A stretch of DNA of 64,000 bases from Thermoanaerobaculia bacterium (GTDB taxonomy: Bacteria > Acidobacteriota > Thermoanaerobaculia > UBA5066), in NCBI GenBank assembly GCA_022071945.1, contig JAJVIN010000015.1:144251-208250 (forward strand). Reading direction: 5' to 3'. Within the stretch, counting starts at the first letter, position 1, and the number at the start of each line of letters is the position of its first letter. The translations under genes and the position numbers were made by a program. Positions 42,968 to 52,380 of this stretch are shown in pieces. Below the pieces are notes generated by a model. That model was not told where the DNA came from. It did no database searches and saw nothing but the letters and a program-made list of their open reading frames with translations.

Positions 42968-45900
42968 TCACAGCGTACCCTTGACGTACTCCAGGGAAAC
43001 TCGCGCGACGAGGTAGTCGCGACGCGCATTGGCGAGGTTCCCTTCCGCCTGAACGAGCGCGAGCTGGGCGTCGTCGACGTCGAGCCGGGTCTTCACTCCG
43101 AACTCGAACCCCTTCTCGGCCATCTCCAGAAGGCGGCGGGCCTGGGCGACGTTTCCGGCAAGCGCGCGCACGATCTCCGCGTTTTCGTTGACGGCGTCAA
43201 CCGCCGCGCGAACCTGCAGGTGGAGGGCGTCCCGGGCCTGGGCGAGATCGAGTTCCGCCTTCGAAAGGTCGGCCCGGGCCTGGACGGTCCGGCCCTGGGT
43301 CTTCATTCCATCGAAGAACGGAAACGAGGCGTAGAGCCCGATGTTCCAGGTCTTCCCGTTGGCCGCGATGGGGCCGGCGTCCAGCCACTTCCAGCCCGCG
43401 GCCCCCTCGAGGTCGAGGCGAGGCTTGTTCCCCGCGCTGTAGATCTTGATGAACTCCTTGTAAACCGAGACCTGGTGAGCGAGCGCCATCAGGTCGGGAC
43501 GGGTCGTGAGCGCGGTCTTCATGACGTCCTCGATGGCCGGAGCAGTTTCGACCGGGGCTTCGAGCGACCCTTTCACGTCCACCTTCCTTCCCTCCTGCGC
43601 GAGCAGAAGGCGGAGCCTTTCCTTCGCCAGGTGCACCGCGCTCGCCGAGCGGATCACGGGAGGCCGGGCGTTCTCCACGCCGACCCTGGCGGCCAGGACG
43701 TCATAGTCGGTCGCGGTTCCCAGCTCGAACCGGCGCTCCGCCTCCTTCAGGTGCCTCTCTCGCTGGCTCAGGAACTCCTTGGCGATCGTCTCGAGCTTGC
43801 GGGCGAGGAGCACGTCATAGAAGGCTGCCGTGGCCTCTCGGACGGCCAGTTGCCGCGTCGAGTTCATCTGGTCCTCGGCGGCCGAGATGCCGCTCTTTGC
43901 CGCCCGGATCGCCGCGCCGACCTGACCCCAGGTGAAGAGAGCTTGCTTCAGCTTCAGGTCCGTCAGTTTCTGAGTCTGCCCGGCAGGAAACATGTCCCCG
44001 AAGAGAGCCTGCATGCTCCCGTCCCAGCTTCGGAACCCCGCGGCCGACAGCTCGAGCCTCGGAAGCGCCGCCCCGCGCTCCTCGATGTACTTTCCCTGAA
44101 CCCAATCCTGGTTCGCTCTCGCCTTCTCGACGTCGCGGTTCCTCTCCTGGACCGTCTGGATGACCTCTTCCAAGGTGAGGATGATCTCGGCGTCAGAAGA
44201 GATCGCGATCTCGGCTCGGGCGGCGTCTGGCGCGGTCTGCGCGGCGTCCCCACCCAGAGCGGGAAGCGGCGCGAAGAGAGCGGCGATGAGAAGGCCGGAC
44301 GCAATCGTCGTCGCGGAGCCGCCGTGGGCGTGGGCGTCCTGCTCCATGGCATTTGCCTTCAGCCACCGGCGATGAATCCAGGCGGCAAAGTCGTCCAGCA
44401 CCGTGTAGACGACGGGCACGACCAGCAGCGTCAGAAGAGTCGACGTGATCAGACCGCCGATGACGGCCCGCGCCATCGGCGCCCGCATCTCGGCCCCCTG
44501 CCCGATCGCGAGCGCCAGAGGCACCATGCCGAAGATCATCGCCAGGGTCGTCATCATGATCGGCCGGAGGCGCGTCCGGCCCGCGGTGATGAGGGCCGTT
44601 CGCCGGTCCATCCCCTGGTGCCTGAGGACCTTCGTGTAGTCGATCAGGAGGATCGCGTTCTTCGTCACGAGCCCCATCAGCAGGATCAGACCGATGAGGG
44701 ACATGATGTTCACCGTGTCGCCCGTCAGCAGGAGCATCCCGGCCATGCCGACGATGGAGAGCGGCAGGGACAGCATGATCGACATCGGGTCGATGAACGA
44801 CTCGAACTGGGCCGCCAGGATCAGGTAGACGAAGACGACGGCCAGGATCAGCGCTTCCAGCATGTACCGGAAGCTCTCTTCCATGCGTTCGGCCTCACCC
44901 GGGAAGACGATCCGGTAGCCCGGCGCCATCTGGATCTTCGCCGCGGCCTCCCTTGTCTTCTGCACCGCCGTGCCGAGAGGCAAACCGTCGAGATTCGCGG
45001 TCAAGACGACCTCGCGGGAGAGGTCGCGCCTCGAGATCTCCGAGGGCGTCGTCGACCGTTCCGCGCGGACGAGCGACGAGAGCGGGACGAGCGCCGGAGT
45101 GCCGTCCCCGTCCGGGACGGCGATGCGCAGGTCTCCGATCTGCGTCACGTCCTGCCGCATCGAAAGGGGGAGGCGCACCCGGACGTCGACCGCCTCGCCT
45201 TCCTCGTCCTCGAACGTCGTGACGGCCTGGCCACCGATCAGCGCTCCGATCGTCCGGGCGATGGCGGGAGTCGCGAGCCCCGCGTCAGCGGCGCGCTCCC
45301 GGTCCACCACGAGCCTGTATTCCGGCAGGTCGAGTTCGAGAGTCACCTCGATGTCGACAACGCCCGGGATCCCGTACACCGCGTCCTTCAGCTGGGCCGC
45401 GTACTGCTTCAGAAGCGGGATCTCCTCGCCCCTGATCGAGACCATCAGCGGTTTCTCCGCGAACTCGTCCGCCTGCATCTCGACCGAGGGGATGATCCCG
45501 GGGATCCCCTCGATCCGCTTGCGGGCTTCGCCAGCCAGGGCCACGGCGTGCTTCGTGCGCTGCGACTTGTCCTTCAGCTTCACGTAGACCCGCGCGTCGC
45601 GGACCGTCCCGGTCTCACCCGCGCCGATCGAGGCGTACGTGTGCTGGATCTCCGGCATGGCCTTCAGGGCGGTCAAGACGGCCGCCATCCGGCCCCGGGT
45701 CTCGGCGAAGGAGGCATCCGGCGCCGTCTTGAACTTGATCTGGAACTCGCCCTGGTCGTACGGGACCATGAACTCGCTCTGCAAGCTGCCGAAGATGGCG
45801 AGTCCCGCCACGAAGGCCGCAAAGGCGAGGCCGAGCACCGTCTTTCTCCGGTCGAGGGCCCACCCGATCATCGCCTTGTAGCCGTCGGCGGTCCTGTCGA

Positions 45901-47437
45901 ACCATTCGTTGAAGCGGTCAAGGATCCGGGCGATGAGGTGCCTCTTTCCCGTTCGCTCGACGTCCGGGTCCACCCACCGCGAGGAAAGCATCGGGTCCAG
46001 GGTGAAGGAGACGAAGAGGGACACGAGGACCGCGAAGGCCACGGTGATCCCGAACTGGAAGAAAAAGCGGCCGATGATGCCCTTCATGAAGGCGACGGGA
46101 ACGAAGACGGCAATGATCGACAGGCTCGTCGCCAGAACCGCGAGACCGATCTCGGCTGTGCCCTTCTTTGCGGCCGTCATGTGATCCTCGCCATGCTCGA
46201 GGTGCCGGACGATGTTTTCTCGAACGACGATGGCGTCGTCGATGAGGAGACCGATCGCCAGAGAGAGCGCCATCAGTGTCATGACGTTGAGGGTCATGTC
46301 GAGGAAGTACATGACGATGAAGGCGGAGATGACCGAGATCGGCAGCGTCAGGCCCGTGATGACGGTCGACCTCCAGGAGTTCAGGAAGCAGAAGACGATC
46401 AGCACCGTCAGGATGCCGCCGAGGATGAGCGTGTTGGTGACGTCGTGGACCGACTCCTTGATCATGATCGATCCATCCCGGACCAGCTCGATCTCGACGG
46501 ATGGCGGCAGTTCGCCCCGGAGCCTCTCGATTTCCCTCGTGACGGCATCCACGACGCCGACGGTGTTGGCCTTGGACTGCTTGAAGACGTCGACGGTGAC
46601 GGCCGGCACGCCGCTCACGAGGGCGAGCGACCGCTGCTCCTCGGTTCCGTCTTCGACGTTGGCCACGTCCCCGAGGCTGATCGGGACCACGCCTCGCCGG
46701 GAGATGACCATCGAGGAGAACCCGGAAACGTCCCGCGGCTTTCCCGAGACGCGAACCGGGAGTTCCTGGTCTCCCCGGTTCAACCGCCCCAGCGGCGTGT
46801 TGACGTTCTCGCCCGAGAGCCCGGCGATGACCTCGTCGACGCCCATGCCGAGCGCGTCGAGCCGTGTGGGATCCACGTTGACGTTGACCTCGCGCTTGGT
46901 GTCGCCGACGAGTTCGACCTTGCCGACGCCGGGAAGGTTCTCGATCCTGCGCTTCACCTTCCGGTCGACGAGGGTCGTCAGCTCGCGGGCGGTCAGCTCC
47001 TTCGATCTCACCGCGAGCGAGACGATCGCCATTCCTCCGATGTCCAGCTTCTGGATGACGGGCTCCTCGATCGACTGAGGGAGTTCGTTCCTTATCGCCG
47101 CGATCTTCGAACGCGCGTCCTGCGCGGCGTCGTTGATGCGCACCTCGAGGTTGAACTCCACGATCACGGTCGAGAGCCCCTCGCGCGAGATCGACATCAC
47201 GTGCTTGACTCCCGAGATCGGGTTCACCGCCTGCTCGAGCTTCTTCGTGACCTCTCTCTCCACGGTCTCCGGAGAGGCGCCGGGGAACTGCGTGACGATC
47301 GAGAGGACCGGGATCTCGATGTCGGGGAACATGTCGATGGCGAGACGTCTGTAGGAGAAGGTACCGAGAGTGACCAGCGCCAGCATCAGGACCGTCGCGA
47401 AGACGGGGCGCTTGATGGAGATGTCTGACAGGAACAT
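42968..47437 (-). CDS. RND efflux pump fused to TolC-type outer-membrane factor
   Basis: One frame of 1489 residues. Residues 1-1030 are a complete HAE1/AcrB-type RND pump (12 helices, [11 protein letters not shown] start, proton-relay [10 protein letters not shown] in helix 4, ending at the usual RND length). Residue 1031 is Met (ATG at 44347), followed by a hydrophobic segment (about 1041-1060, [11 protein letters not shown]) and then about 420 residues of a TolC/OEP outer-membrane factor with its two repeat halves. The basic residues needed before the hydrophobic segment (H-R-R-W-L-K) are in the pump tail, not after Met1031. Cleavage after P-A-L-G could free the outer-membrane part. The adaptor gene is just upstream. 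A sequencing indel fusing two genes is the alternative. Confidence 0.88.
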   Translation of the reverse strand: MFLSDISIKRPVFATVLMLALVTLGTFSYRRLAIDMFPDIEIPVLSIVTQFPGASPETVEREVTKKLEQAVNPISGVKHVMSISREGLSTVIVEFNLEVRINDAAQDARSKIAAIRNELPQSIEEPVIQKLDIGGMAIVSLAVRSKELTARELTTLVDRKVKRRIENLPGVGKVELVGDTKREVNVNVDPTRLDALGMGVDEVIAGLSGENVNTPLGRLNRGDQELPVRVSGKPRDVSGFSSMVISRRGVVPISLGDVANVEDGTEEQRSLALVSGVPAVTVDVFKQSKANTVGVVDAVTREIERLRGELPPSVEIELVRDGSIMIKESVHDVTNTLILGGILTVLIVFCFLNSWRSTVITGLTLPISVISAFIVMYFLDMTLNVMTLMALSLAIGLLIDDAIVVRENIVRHLEHGEDHMTAAKKGTAEIGLAVLATSLSIIAVFVPVAFMKGIIGRFFFQFGITVAFAVLVSLFVSFTLDPMLSSRWVDPDVERTGKRHLIARILDRFNEWFDRTADGYKAMIGWALDRRKTVLGLAFAAFVAGLAIFGSLQSEFMVPYDQGEFQIKFKTAPDASFAETRGRMAAVLTALKAMPEIQHTYASIGAGETGTVRDARVYVKLKDKSQRTKHAVALAGEARKRIEGIPGIIPSVEMQADEFAEKPLMVSIRGEEIPLLKQYAAQLKDAVYGIPGVVDIEVTLELDLPEYRLVVDRERAADAGLATPAIARTIGALIGGQAVTTFEDEEGEAVDVRVRLPLSMRQDVTQIGDLRIAVPDGDGTPALVPLSSLVRAERSTTPSEISRRDLSREVVLTANLDGLPLGTAVQKTREAAAKIQMAPGYRIVFPGEAERMEESFRYMLEALILAVVFVYLILAAQFESFIDPMSIMLSLPLSIVGMAGMLLLTGDTVNIMSLIGLILLMGLVTKNAILLIDYTKVLRHQGMDRRTALITAGRTRLRPIMMTTLAMIFGMVPLALAIGQGAEMRAPMARAVIGGLITSTLLTLLVVPVVYTVLDDFAAWIHRRWLKANAMEQDAHAHGGSATTIASGLLIAALFAPLPALGGDAAQTAPDAARAEIAISSDAEIILTLEEVIQTVQERNRDVEKARANQDWVQGKYIEERGAALPRLELSAAGFRSWDGSMQALFGDMFPAGQTQKLTDLKLKQALFTWGQVGAAIRAAKSGISAAEDQMNSTRQLAVREATAAFYDVLLARKLETIAKEFLSQRERHLKEAERRFELGTATDYDVLAARVGVENARPPVIRSASAVHLAKERLRLLLAQEGRKVDVKGSLEAPVETAPAIEDVMKTALTTRPDLMALAHQVSVYKEFIKIYSAGNKPRLDLEGAAGWKWLDAGPIAANGKTWNIGLYASFPFFDGMKTQGRTVQARADLSKAELDLAQARDALHLQVRAAVDAVNENAEIVRALAGNVAQARRLLEMAEKGFEFGVKTRLDVDDAQLALVQAEGNLANARRDYLVARVSLEYVKGTL

Positions 47438-47440
47438 GGC

Positions 47441-48547
47441 TCAGGCTCCCGTCGTGGCCGGCTTCACCTTGTCGCCATCCCGGAGATTGAACGCTCCCCG
47501 CGTGACGACGTCCTCACCCGGGTTGAGACCTTTGATGATCTCAACTGTCTCTCCGGCGGCCGTGCCCGTCTCGACGACGCGGCGCTTCGCGACGCCTCCC
47601 TCGATGACGAAGACGGCCCCCTGGCGCGTGGCCGTGTCCCACGACTGCAGCGCGACTCGCGGAACCTGCAGGACGCCGGCGCGCTCGCCCGTCACGATCC
47701 GGCCCTTCACGAAGAGACCGGACTTGAGGGTCTCGTCCTTGTTCGGGACCTCCACCCGAACCTTCACGGTCCGGCTGACCTCGTCCGTGGCGGGGTTGAT
47801 GAAGGAGATCTTGCCGGAGAACTCCCGCGCGGGCAGGGCCTCCGTCGTGAAGACGAGAGGCTGCCCGACCCTGAGAACGGCGAGCCGCGAGGAGGGCACG
47901 GTCACGGTCAACTCCAGGACTCGGTTGTCGACGATGCGGAACATCGGCGGAGGGTTCCCCATGTTCTCCACGTAGTCGCCCGCATTGACGGTCCGCCTCG
48001 CGACGACACCGTCGATCGGGGCCCTCAGCACGCTCTTGTCGAGGCGTGTCTCCACGACGGCGAGTTGTGCCCTCGCCGCGGCCAGGGCCGCCTCTCCCGC
48101 TTCCTTGGCGGTTCTGGCGTCATCCAGGCTCTGCTGCGTGGCAAGCCCGGCTTCCTTCAACTTGATCGTCCGCTCCAGCTCTCGCGTGGCCCGGTTCGCG
48201 GACACTTCGGCTTGCAGGAGGGCTGCCTTCGCGGCCTGCGCCGAGGCCTCGGCTTCCTTCGTGTCGAGCCGGGCGAGGGGCGTCCCTTTCGTCACGCGGA
48301 CCCATTCCGTGACGAAGACCTCGGCGACGGTGGCGGAGTACTCCGACTTGACGTCCACCTCGGACTTGGCCGCGAGGGTGCCGACGATCTCGATGGACTC
48401 CTCGAGCTTCGCCGTCGCGGCCTTCATGGTGTCGACGGCGACGGCGGGGCGGCCCCCGCCGGCCTCGGTCACTGCCTTGCCCGCGCAGCCAGCGATCGCC
48501 AGGGCGGCGAGGATCGGCGCCGCCAGGAGTGTGCGTTTGTTCTTCAT
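47441..48547 (-). CDS. Periplasmic adaptor lipoprotein of RND efflux (MFP/HlyD family)
   Basis: A 368-residue membrane-fusion protein. The signal ends in a clear lipobox A-I-A-G-C (Cys21), so it is an inner-membrane-anchored lipoprotein. Lipoyl half-motifs (S-A-T-V-A-E-V...V-T-K-G and L-R-A-P-I-D-G-V-V) flank an Ala-rich coiled-coil hairpin (about 95-160), followed by beta-barrel and membrane-proximal domains. It starts one base after the TetR stop and ends just before the pump gene, so tetR, adaptor and pump-OMF form one operon. Confidence 0.93.
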   Translation of the reverse strand: MKNKRTLLAAPILAALAIAGCAGKAVTEAGGGRPAVAVDTMKAATAKLEESIEIVGTLAAKSEVDVKSEYSATVAEVFVTEWVRVTKGTPLARLDTKEAEASAQAAKAALLQAEVSANRATRELERTIKLKEAGLATQQSLDDARTAKEAGEAALAAARAQLAVVETRLDKSVLRAPIDGVVARRTVNAGDYVENMGNPPPMFRIVDNRVLELTVTVPSSRLAVLRVGQPLVFTTEALPAREFSGKISFINPATDEVSRTVKVRVEVPNKDETLKSGLFVKGRIVTGERAGVLQVPRVALQSWDTATRQGAVFVIEGGVAKRRVVETGTAAGETVEIIKGLNPGEDVVTRGAFNLRDGDKVKPATTGA

Positions 48548-48548
48548 T

Positions 48549-49163
48549 TCATGATCTCCGCGTCTTCTTCGGGGTCTCGACGCCGGTGAAGAGCACGTCG
48601 AGGAGCTTCAGCAACCGCTCTCTCGTCAGGACCCGTTCTGGATGGATGAGCTGGAGGTCCATGGCAAGCTGAAGGATGCCGAGGACCCCGAGGGTGATGT
48701 CTTCGGGATCGGCGGCCCGGAACTCCCCGGACTCGATCCCGCGCTGGGCGATACCGATCATTTCTTGTTCTATCCGCCGGTGGAAGGTCTCGAGGTCGAT
48801 CGCGGGAACCCCCTGCGGCGGGCCCCAGAAGATGGCGTTCATCAGGCGGACCGCCGGCTGGTTCTCTAGAAACAGGTCGAAAACCCCGAGGCACAGCGCC
48901 GTGATCCTCTCTCTGGCGGTCTTGCCCGGCTCGGACAGGCTGGCCGTGAGCGTCGCCTGGAACTGCTGTTCCACCGACTTCCAGATCTCGATGTAGAGGC
49001 CTGCCTTGTTGCGGAAGTAGTAGTAGAGGACTGGCTTGGTGACGCGCGCCCCTTCGACGATCTCCCGGACGCTCGTGGCCGCGTACCCGCGCGACGTGAA
49101 GAGTTCAGTGGCGGCCGAAAGGAGACGATCGCGCGCCGGGATGTCATCCGGGGCATGTTCCAT
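48549..49163 (-). CDS. TetR-family repressor of the efflux operon
   Basis: A 204-residue TetR/AcrR regulator. The N-terminal helix-turn-helix is visible (L-F-T-S-R-G-Y-A-A-T-S-V-R-E-I ... Y-Y-Y-F-R-N-K). The start at 49163 is preferred over 49193 because GGAGGAACGCGAG precedes it and because the longer form would start inside the operator region. The C-terminal domain presumably binds a pump substrate. First gene of the efflux operon; the palindrome 29-46 bp upstream is the likely operator. Confidence 0.9.
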   Translation of the reverse strand: MEHAPDDIPARDRLLSAATELFTSRGYAATSVREIVEGARVTKPVLYYYFRNKAGLYIEIWKSVEQQFQATLTASLSEPGKTARERITALCLGVFDLFLENQPAVRLMNAIFWGPPQGVPAIDLETFHRRIEQEMIGIAQRGIESGEFRAADPEDITLGVLGILQLAMDLQLIHPERVLTRERLLKLLDVLFTGVETPKKTRRS

Positions 49164-49191
49164 CTCGCGTTCCTCCGGGCGGCGGCTGAGC

Positions 49192-49209
49192 ACCTACCGA
49201 CCGGTAGGT
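49192..49209. promoter_or_regulatory. 18-bp TetR operator
   Basis: ACCTACCG-AC-CGGTAGGT: two perfect 8-bp inverted arms around a 2-bp centre. Size and symmetry fit a TetR dimer site. It overlaps the predicted transcription start of the tetR-adaptor-pump operon. Confidence 0.75.
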
Positions 49210-49210
49210 A

Positions 49211-49239
49211 AATATGAGCCCGATCCAGGGGAACGTCAA
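49211..49239 (-). promoter_or_regulatory. Sigma-70-like promoter of the efflux operon
   Basis: On the minus strand TTGACG (49239-49234), a 17-bp spacer, then CATATT (49216-49211). The predicted start, near 49204, falls inside the operator at 49192-49209, so TetR bound there would block its own operon. Confidence 0.6.
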
Positions 49240-49669
49240 GGGGGCCCGTTCGTTTTTCCCGCCCAGCGGGGGCTGGCCTTGCGAACGGGTCTCGTTCAGA
49301 GGATGGCACTTGGTGCCGAAACTGTTACTTCCGCGGATTCGTCCGGACCTGATTCCGGTGAAGCAAGCTCTCGCCGCCGTCTTTGCGTTCGCCGTCACCG
49401 CACTTGCCACGACGAGTTCCGCTGACGAGCCCCATGTCAGGCGGCTCATTCTCCCCGCCATTCTCACCCCGGAGGAGACGGGGCCATGTACTGGGACTCC
49501 TTCACAGTGACGCGGACTCCGGCCCCTTGACCTTCCGCCACGCATGGACAGTCCGGTCCCAGCCTGGGCCCGGGCACGACGAGATCCGGTGTTCGGAGAG
49601 GGGTTCGGGCGTTGACGCGGCCGCGGCTGTGGGGACTGCGGGCCACTCGCCCTTGCGCCCCCGGAAGCG
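49240..49669. other. Intergenic region with a possible remnant of a secreted protein
   Basis: A 430-bp gap between the efflux promoter and the methyltransferase. On the plus strand GTG at 49360 would open a 50-residue peptide (to 49510) that starts with a good signal peptide (K-Q-A-L-A-A-V-F-A-F-A-V) followed by A-D-E-P-H-V-R-R-L-I-L-P-A, an opening typical of secreted beta-sandwich proteins, then ends early. The reading frame continues sensibly for about 18 residues after a frame change near 49485, so it looks like a decayed gene. Nothing else is evident. Confidence 0.35.
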
Positions 49670-50464
49670 TCACGCTCCGCGGGTCTCCCACCAGATGAAG
49701 GCCCAACGACGCGGCTTTCCGCCCTCTCTTGCCCGCTCTGGGTTGGCGTCATACCAGGCCCGGAGCCGCTCCTTCTCCCTTGGGCTCAGCTCACCCAGTG
49801 AGAAGGCCACCCGGCGGAGGAAGGATTCGAAGTCCGGTGCCACGGCGCGCCGGTTCTCGACCTCGATGTAGTCGACCCGGGGGTGCCGGCCCATCTGGTA
49901 CAGGATGTTGAGAACGTAGATGTAGTCCGGCAAGGGCGGGGGGGCATACCCCAGGGCCTCGAGGACATCGGTGTCCACGAAACGGCCGCCCACCAGGCTC
50001 GTGAGGTAGACGCGCCGGTTCGCCCGGGCATCCAGCTTCGCCAGGGCGTCGGCCATGTCGTTGACGAGGGTCGAGCGGGAGGCGACGACGACGTCGCATG
50101 CCGGCACGCCTGTCCAGTCGTCCTCCCAGGCGCGCTCGATCGCCTCGACGTTGCTGATGCCACGCGTGGCGGCGTTCTCCATCATCACGCTCAGCATTCC
50201 CGGGCTGTAGTCAAGGCCGTAGACGCGTGTGAGACGGCCGGCGACGGCCAGCGCGATGGTGCCCGGACCGCAGCCGACATCGAGGAGGGTCGCGCAGCCC
50301 GAGAGGTCCATCCGGCGGACGAACTCGTCCATGTAGCGCCCATCGGTCTCCCGCCTCATCTCTGCGGCACGTGCGTCCCAGGCTTCGGGCGGCTTCACGC
50401 GCCGGCGGCTCGCGGCGAGGTGCTCGCGGTACATCCGGCCGAAGTCGATGTCGAGGATGGTCAC
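49670..50464 (-). CDS. Class I SAM-dependent methyltransferase
   Basis: A 264-residue methyltransferase with the SAM-binding motif I L-L-D-V-G-C-G-P-G-T (about 60-69) and the acidic loop G-L-D-Y-S-P-G-M. The GTG start at 50464 has a strong GGAGG seven bases ahead. It is the last gene of the strand-consistent group SBP, permease, ATPase, small ORF, methyltransferase, so it is likely linked to the metal-chelate importer; methyltransferases of this kind recur beside FecCD-type importers, but their substrate is not known to me. Confidence 0.85.
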   Translation of the reverse strand: MTILDIDFGRMYREHLAASRRRVKPPEAWDARAAEMRRETDGRYMDEFVRRMDLSGCATLLDVGCGPGTIALAVAGRLTRVYGLDYSPGMLSVMMENAATRGISNVEAIERAWEDDWTGVPACDVVVASRSTLVNDMADALAKLDARANRRVYLTSLVGGRFVDTDVLEALGYAPPPLPDYIYVLNILYQMGRHPRVDYIEVENRRAVAPDFESFLRRVAFSLGELSPREKERLRAWYDANPERAREGGKPRRWAFIWWETRGA

Positions 50465-50601
50465 TTTGCGTCCTCCACCGCGATCTCTCGGCCGCGGTCT
50501 CTCACGGCGCGGACCCGCGACGCGGATTGGGCGAAGGCTCCGGAAACGGCGACCACCACGAACGCCTCCTCCGCCCTTGCGACGCGGCAGGAGGAGGCCA
50601 T
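50461..50601 (-). CDS. Possible 46-residue protein between importer ATPase and methyltransferase
   Basis: ATG at 50601 opens a 46-residue frame (A-S-S-C-R-V-A-R-A-E-E-A-F-V-V-V...D-A-K) whose TGA overlaps the methyltransferase GTG (GTGA). It fills most of the 165-bp gap left between two otherwise tightly packed genes. Composition is protein-like (hydrophobic core, then a basic/acidic helix). No clear ribosome site; I recognise no family. Confidence 0.35.
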   Translation of the reverse strand: MASSCRVARAEEAFVVVAVSGAFAQSASRVRAVRDRGREIAVEDAK

Positions 50602-50629
50602 GGCGCTTCCGGAGCCGGAGCGCGGCGCG

Positions 50630-51394
50630 TCACGGCTGCCTCGACGCGGAAGGCAAGCTGGCGGCGACGGTCTCGACGTCGGCGCCGTAGAGCGTGGCCA
50701 GCCGGCCGGTCGTGGCGGTCTCGCGCGCGGCGCCCTGGGCGACGATGCGTCCGGCCTTCAGGAGCGCGATCCGATCCGCGACCTTGAGGGCATGTTCCGG
50801 CTGGTGGGTCGACATGAGGATGCCGACTCCGTCCCGTCGGAGCCGGTCGATCTCAGAGAGCACGCGAAGCTGATTGCCGAAATCGAGGCTCGCCGTCGGC
50901 TCGTCCAAGATGAGGGCCTCCGCCTCCTGGGCGAGCGCCCGCGCAATGAGGGCGAGCTGGCGCTCGCCGCCGGAGATCCGGGTGTAGACACGCGAAGAGA
51001 GCGAAGCGATCCCGAGCCTCTCCAGCGCCGTCCCGACGGCCTTGCGATCGTGGGCCGACGGGGCCGAGAACCGGCCCAGTCGCGCGGTTCGGCCCATCAG
51101 CACGACGTCCTCGACCGTGAACGCGAAGAGCCCGGCATGAGCCTGGGGCACGTAGCCCAGGTAGCGGGCCAGCTCGTGGCGAGGCCATCGCGAGAGCGGC
51201 CGGCCCGCGACCCGCACTTCTCCGGCGATCGGCGGCAGGACGCCCAGGAGGGTCCGGAACAGGGTGGTCTTGCCGCCGCCGTTGGGACCGAGCAGACAGA
51301 GGATCTCTCCTCCCGAGAGGGTCAGGTCGAGTCCCTCACCGACAACGGTCCCCCGGTATCCGACGGAAAGGCCGAAGGCCTCGAGCAGGTTCAC
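50630..51394 (-). CDS. ABC importer ATPase, iron/cobalamin type (FecE/BtuD-like)
   Basis: A 254-residue ATPase. Walker A G-P-N-G-G-G-K-T-T is at about 35-43, the signature I-S-G-G-E-R-Q, Walker B A-L-I-L-D-E-P-T-A-S-L-D and switch His in S-T-H-Q-P. The Y-V-P-Q-A-H Q-loop is typical of the FecE/BtuD group. The GTG start overlaps the permease stop (GTGA). The same frame stays open for hundreds of codons upstream, but that part only shadows the permease and binding protein. Confidence 0.92.
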   Translation of the reverse strand: MNLLEAFGLSVGYRGTVVGEGLDLTLSGGEILCLLGPNGGGKTTLFRTLLGVLPPIAGEVRVAGRPLSRWPRHELARYLGYVPQAHAGLFAFTVEDVVLMGRTARLGRFSAPSAHDRKAVGTALERLGIASLSSRVYTRISGGERQLALIARALAQEAEALILDEPTASLDFGNQLRVLSEIDRLRRDGVGILMSTHQPEHALKVADRIALLKAGRIVAQGAARETATTGRLATLYGADVETVAASLPSASRQP

Positions 51395-52380
51395 GCCGCC
51401 CTGTCGCTCCTGGCGAGAAGCATGAGAAAGGCGGGGGCGCCAACGATGGCCGTGAGAACGCCCAGAGGCAGCTCGATGCCCGCCACGTTCCGCGCCAGCG
51501 TGTCGGCAGCCACCAGAAACGCCGCTCCGAGCAGGATGCTCGCCGGCAGCAGGCGGGAGAACTCCGGCCCCACCAGCAGGCGCGCGGCGTGCGGGATCAA
51601 GAGCCCCACCCATCCGACGATGCCGGCGATGGCCACGGCGGCCGCGGACATGAGAGTCGCCGAGACGATCAAGATGAATCGCAGGCGCGGGACATTCACG
51701 CCAAGGGCCGCGGCTTCCTCGTCGGCGAGCGTCAGGAGGTTGACTCGCCACCTCAGCAGGAACATCGGGATCAACCCCGCCGCGACGAGGGGGGCAGCCC
51801 GGACGAGATCGCGCGTCGCCACCGTCTGCAAGCCCCCGAGCAGCCAGAAGGTGATGGCCGGCAGCTGCACGGTGGGGTCGGCGAGCACTTTCACGAGGGC
51901 GATTCCGGCCGAAAACAGAGTGCCCGCGGCCACCCCGGCCAAGACGAGAACGAGCACCGGATCGTGCCGCCGGACCCAGCCGGCGATCATCCAGACCAGC
52001 CCCACCGCCGTCAGGCCGCCGAGGAAGGCGAGCGCCTGCACGTGGAGGAGCGACAGGCCCGTCAGGATGGCGAGCGATGCACCCAGCCCTGCCCCGGCCG
52101 AGACGCCGAGGATGTCGGGTGAGACCAGCGGGTTGCGGAACATCGCCTGGTAGGTCGCCCCGGCGCTGGAGAGGGCTGCCCCCACCAGCAGGCCGGCGAG
52201 CACCCTCGGCAGCCGCAGGCTCCAGACCACGACGGCCGCGTCTCCTTCCCCCCCGGGTCCGGCGAGCAGGAGCCGGGCCACCTCGACGGGCGAGAGCGGA
52301 AACGGGCCGGCTCCCAGGCCGGTCAGCACCGCGAGAAGGAGCAGGCCCCAGAGTAGGAGACGGGGCCACCAAGGCTTCAA
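51391..52380 (-). CDS. ABC importer permease, FecCD/BtuC family
   Basis: A 329-residue permease with about ten membrane helices. Family marks: L-R-L-P-R-V-L-A-G-L-L-V-G-A-A-L (about 54-69), N-P-L-V-S-P-D-I-L-G-V-S-A-G-A-G, W-L-L-G-G-L near 180 and G-W-V-G-L-L-I-P-H-A-A-R near 267. The start is TTG, overlapping the stop of the binding-protein gene (TTGA). Homodimerises with the ATPase pair to import iron-siderophore, heme, cobalamin or a related chelate. Confidence 0.93.
   Translation of the reverse strand: MKPWWPRLLLWGLLLLAVLTGLGAGPFPLSPVEVARLLLAGPGGEGDAAVVVWSLRLPRVLAGLLVGAALSSAGATYQAMFRNPLVSPDILGVSAGAGLGASLAILTGLSLLHVQALAFLGGLTAVGLVWMIAGWVRRHDPVLVLVLAGVAAGTLFSAGIALVKVLADPTVQLPAITFWLLGGLQTVATRDLVRAAPLVAAGLIPMFLLRWRVNLLTLADEEAAALGVNVPRLRFILIVSATLMSAAAVAIAGIVGWVGLLIPHAARLLVGPEFSRLLPASILLGAAFLVAADTLARNVAGIELPLGVLTAIVGAPAFLMLLARSDRAA

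Noticed and set aside
43220-47428. A 1402-codon open frame on the plus strand opposite the RND-TolC gene
   Set aside because: Shadow of the high-GC codon structure. Its translation is Asp/Arg/Gly/His-rich with no domain pattern, whereas the minus strand encodes the complete efflux fusion.
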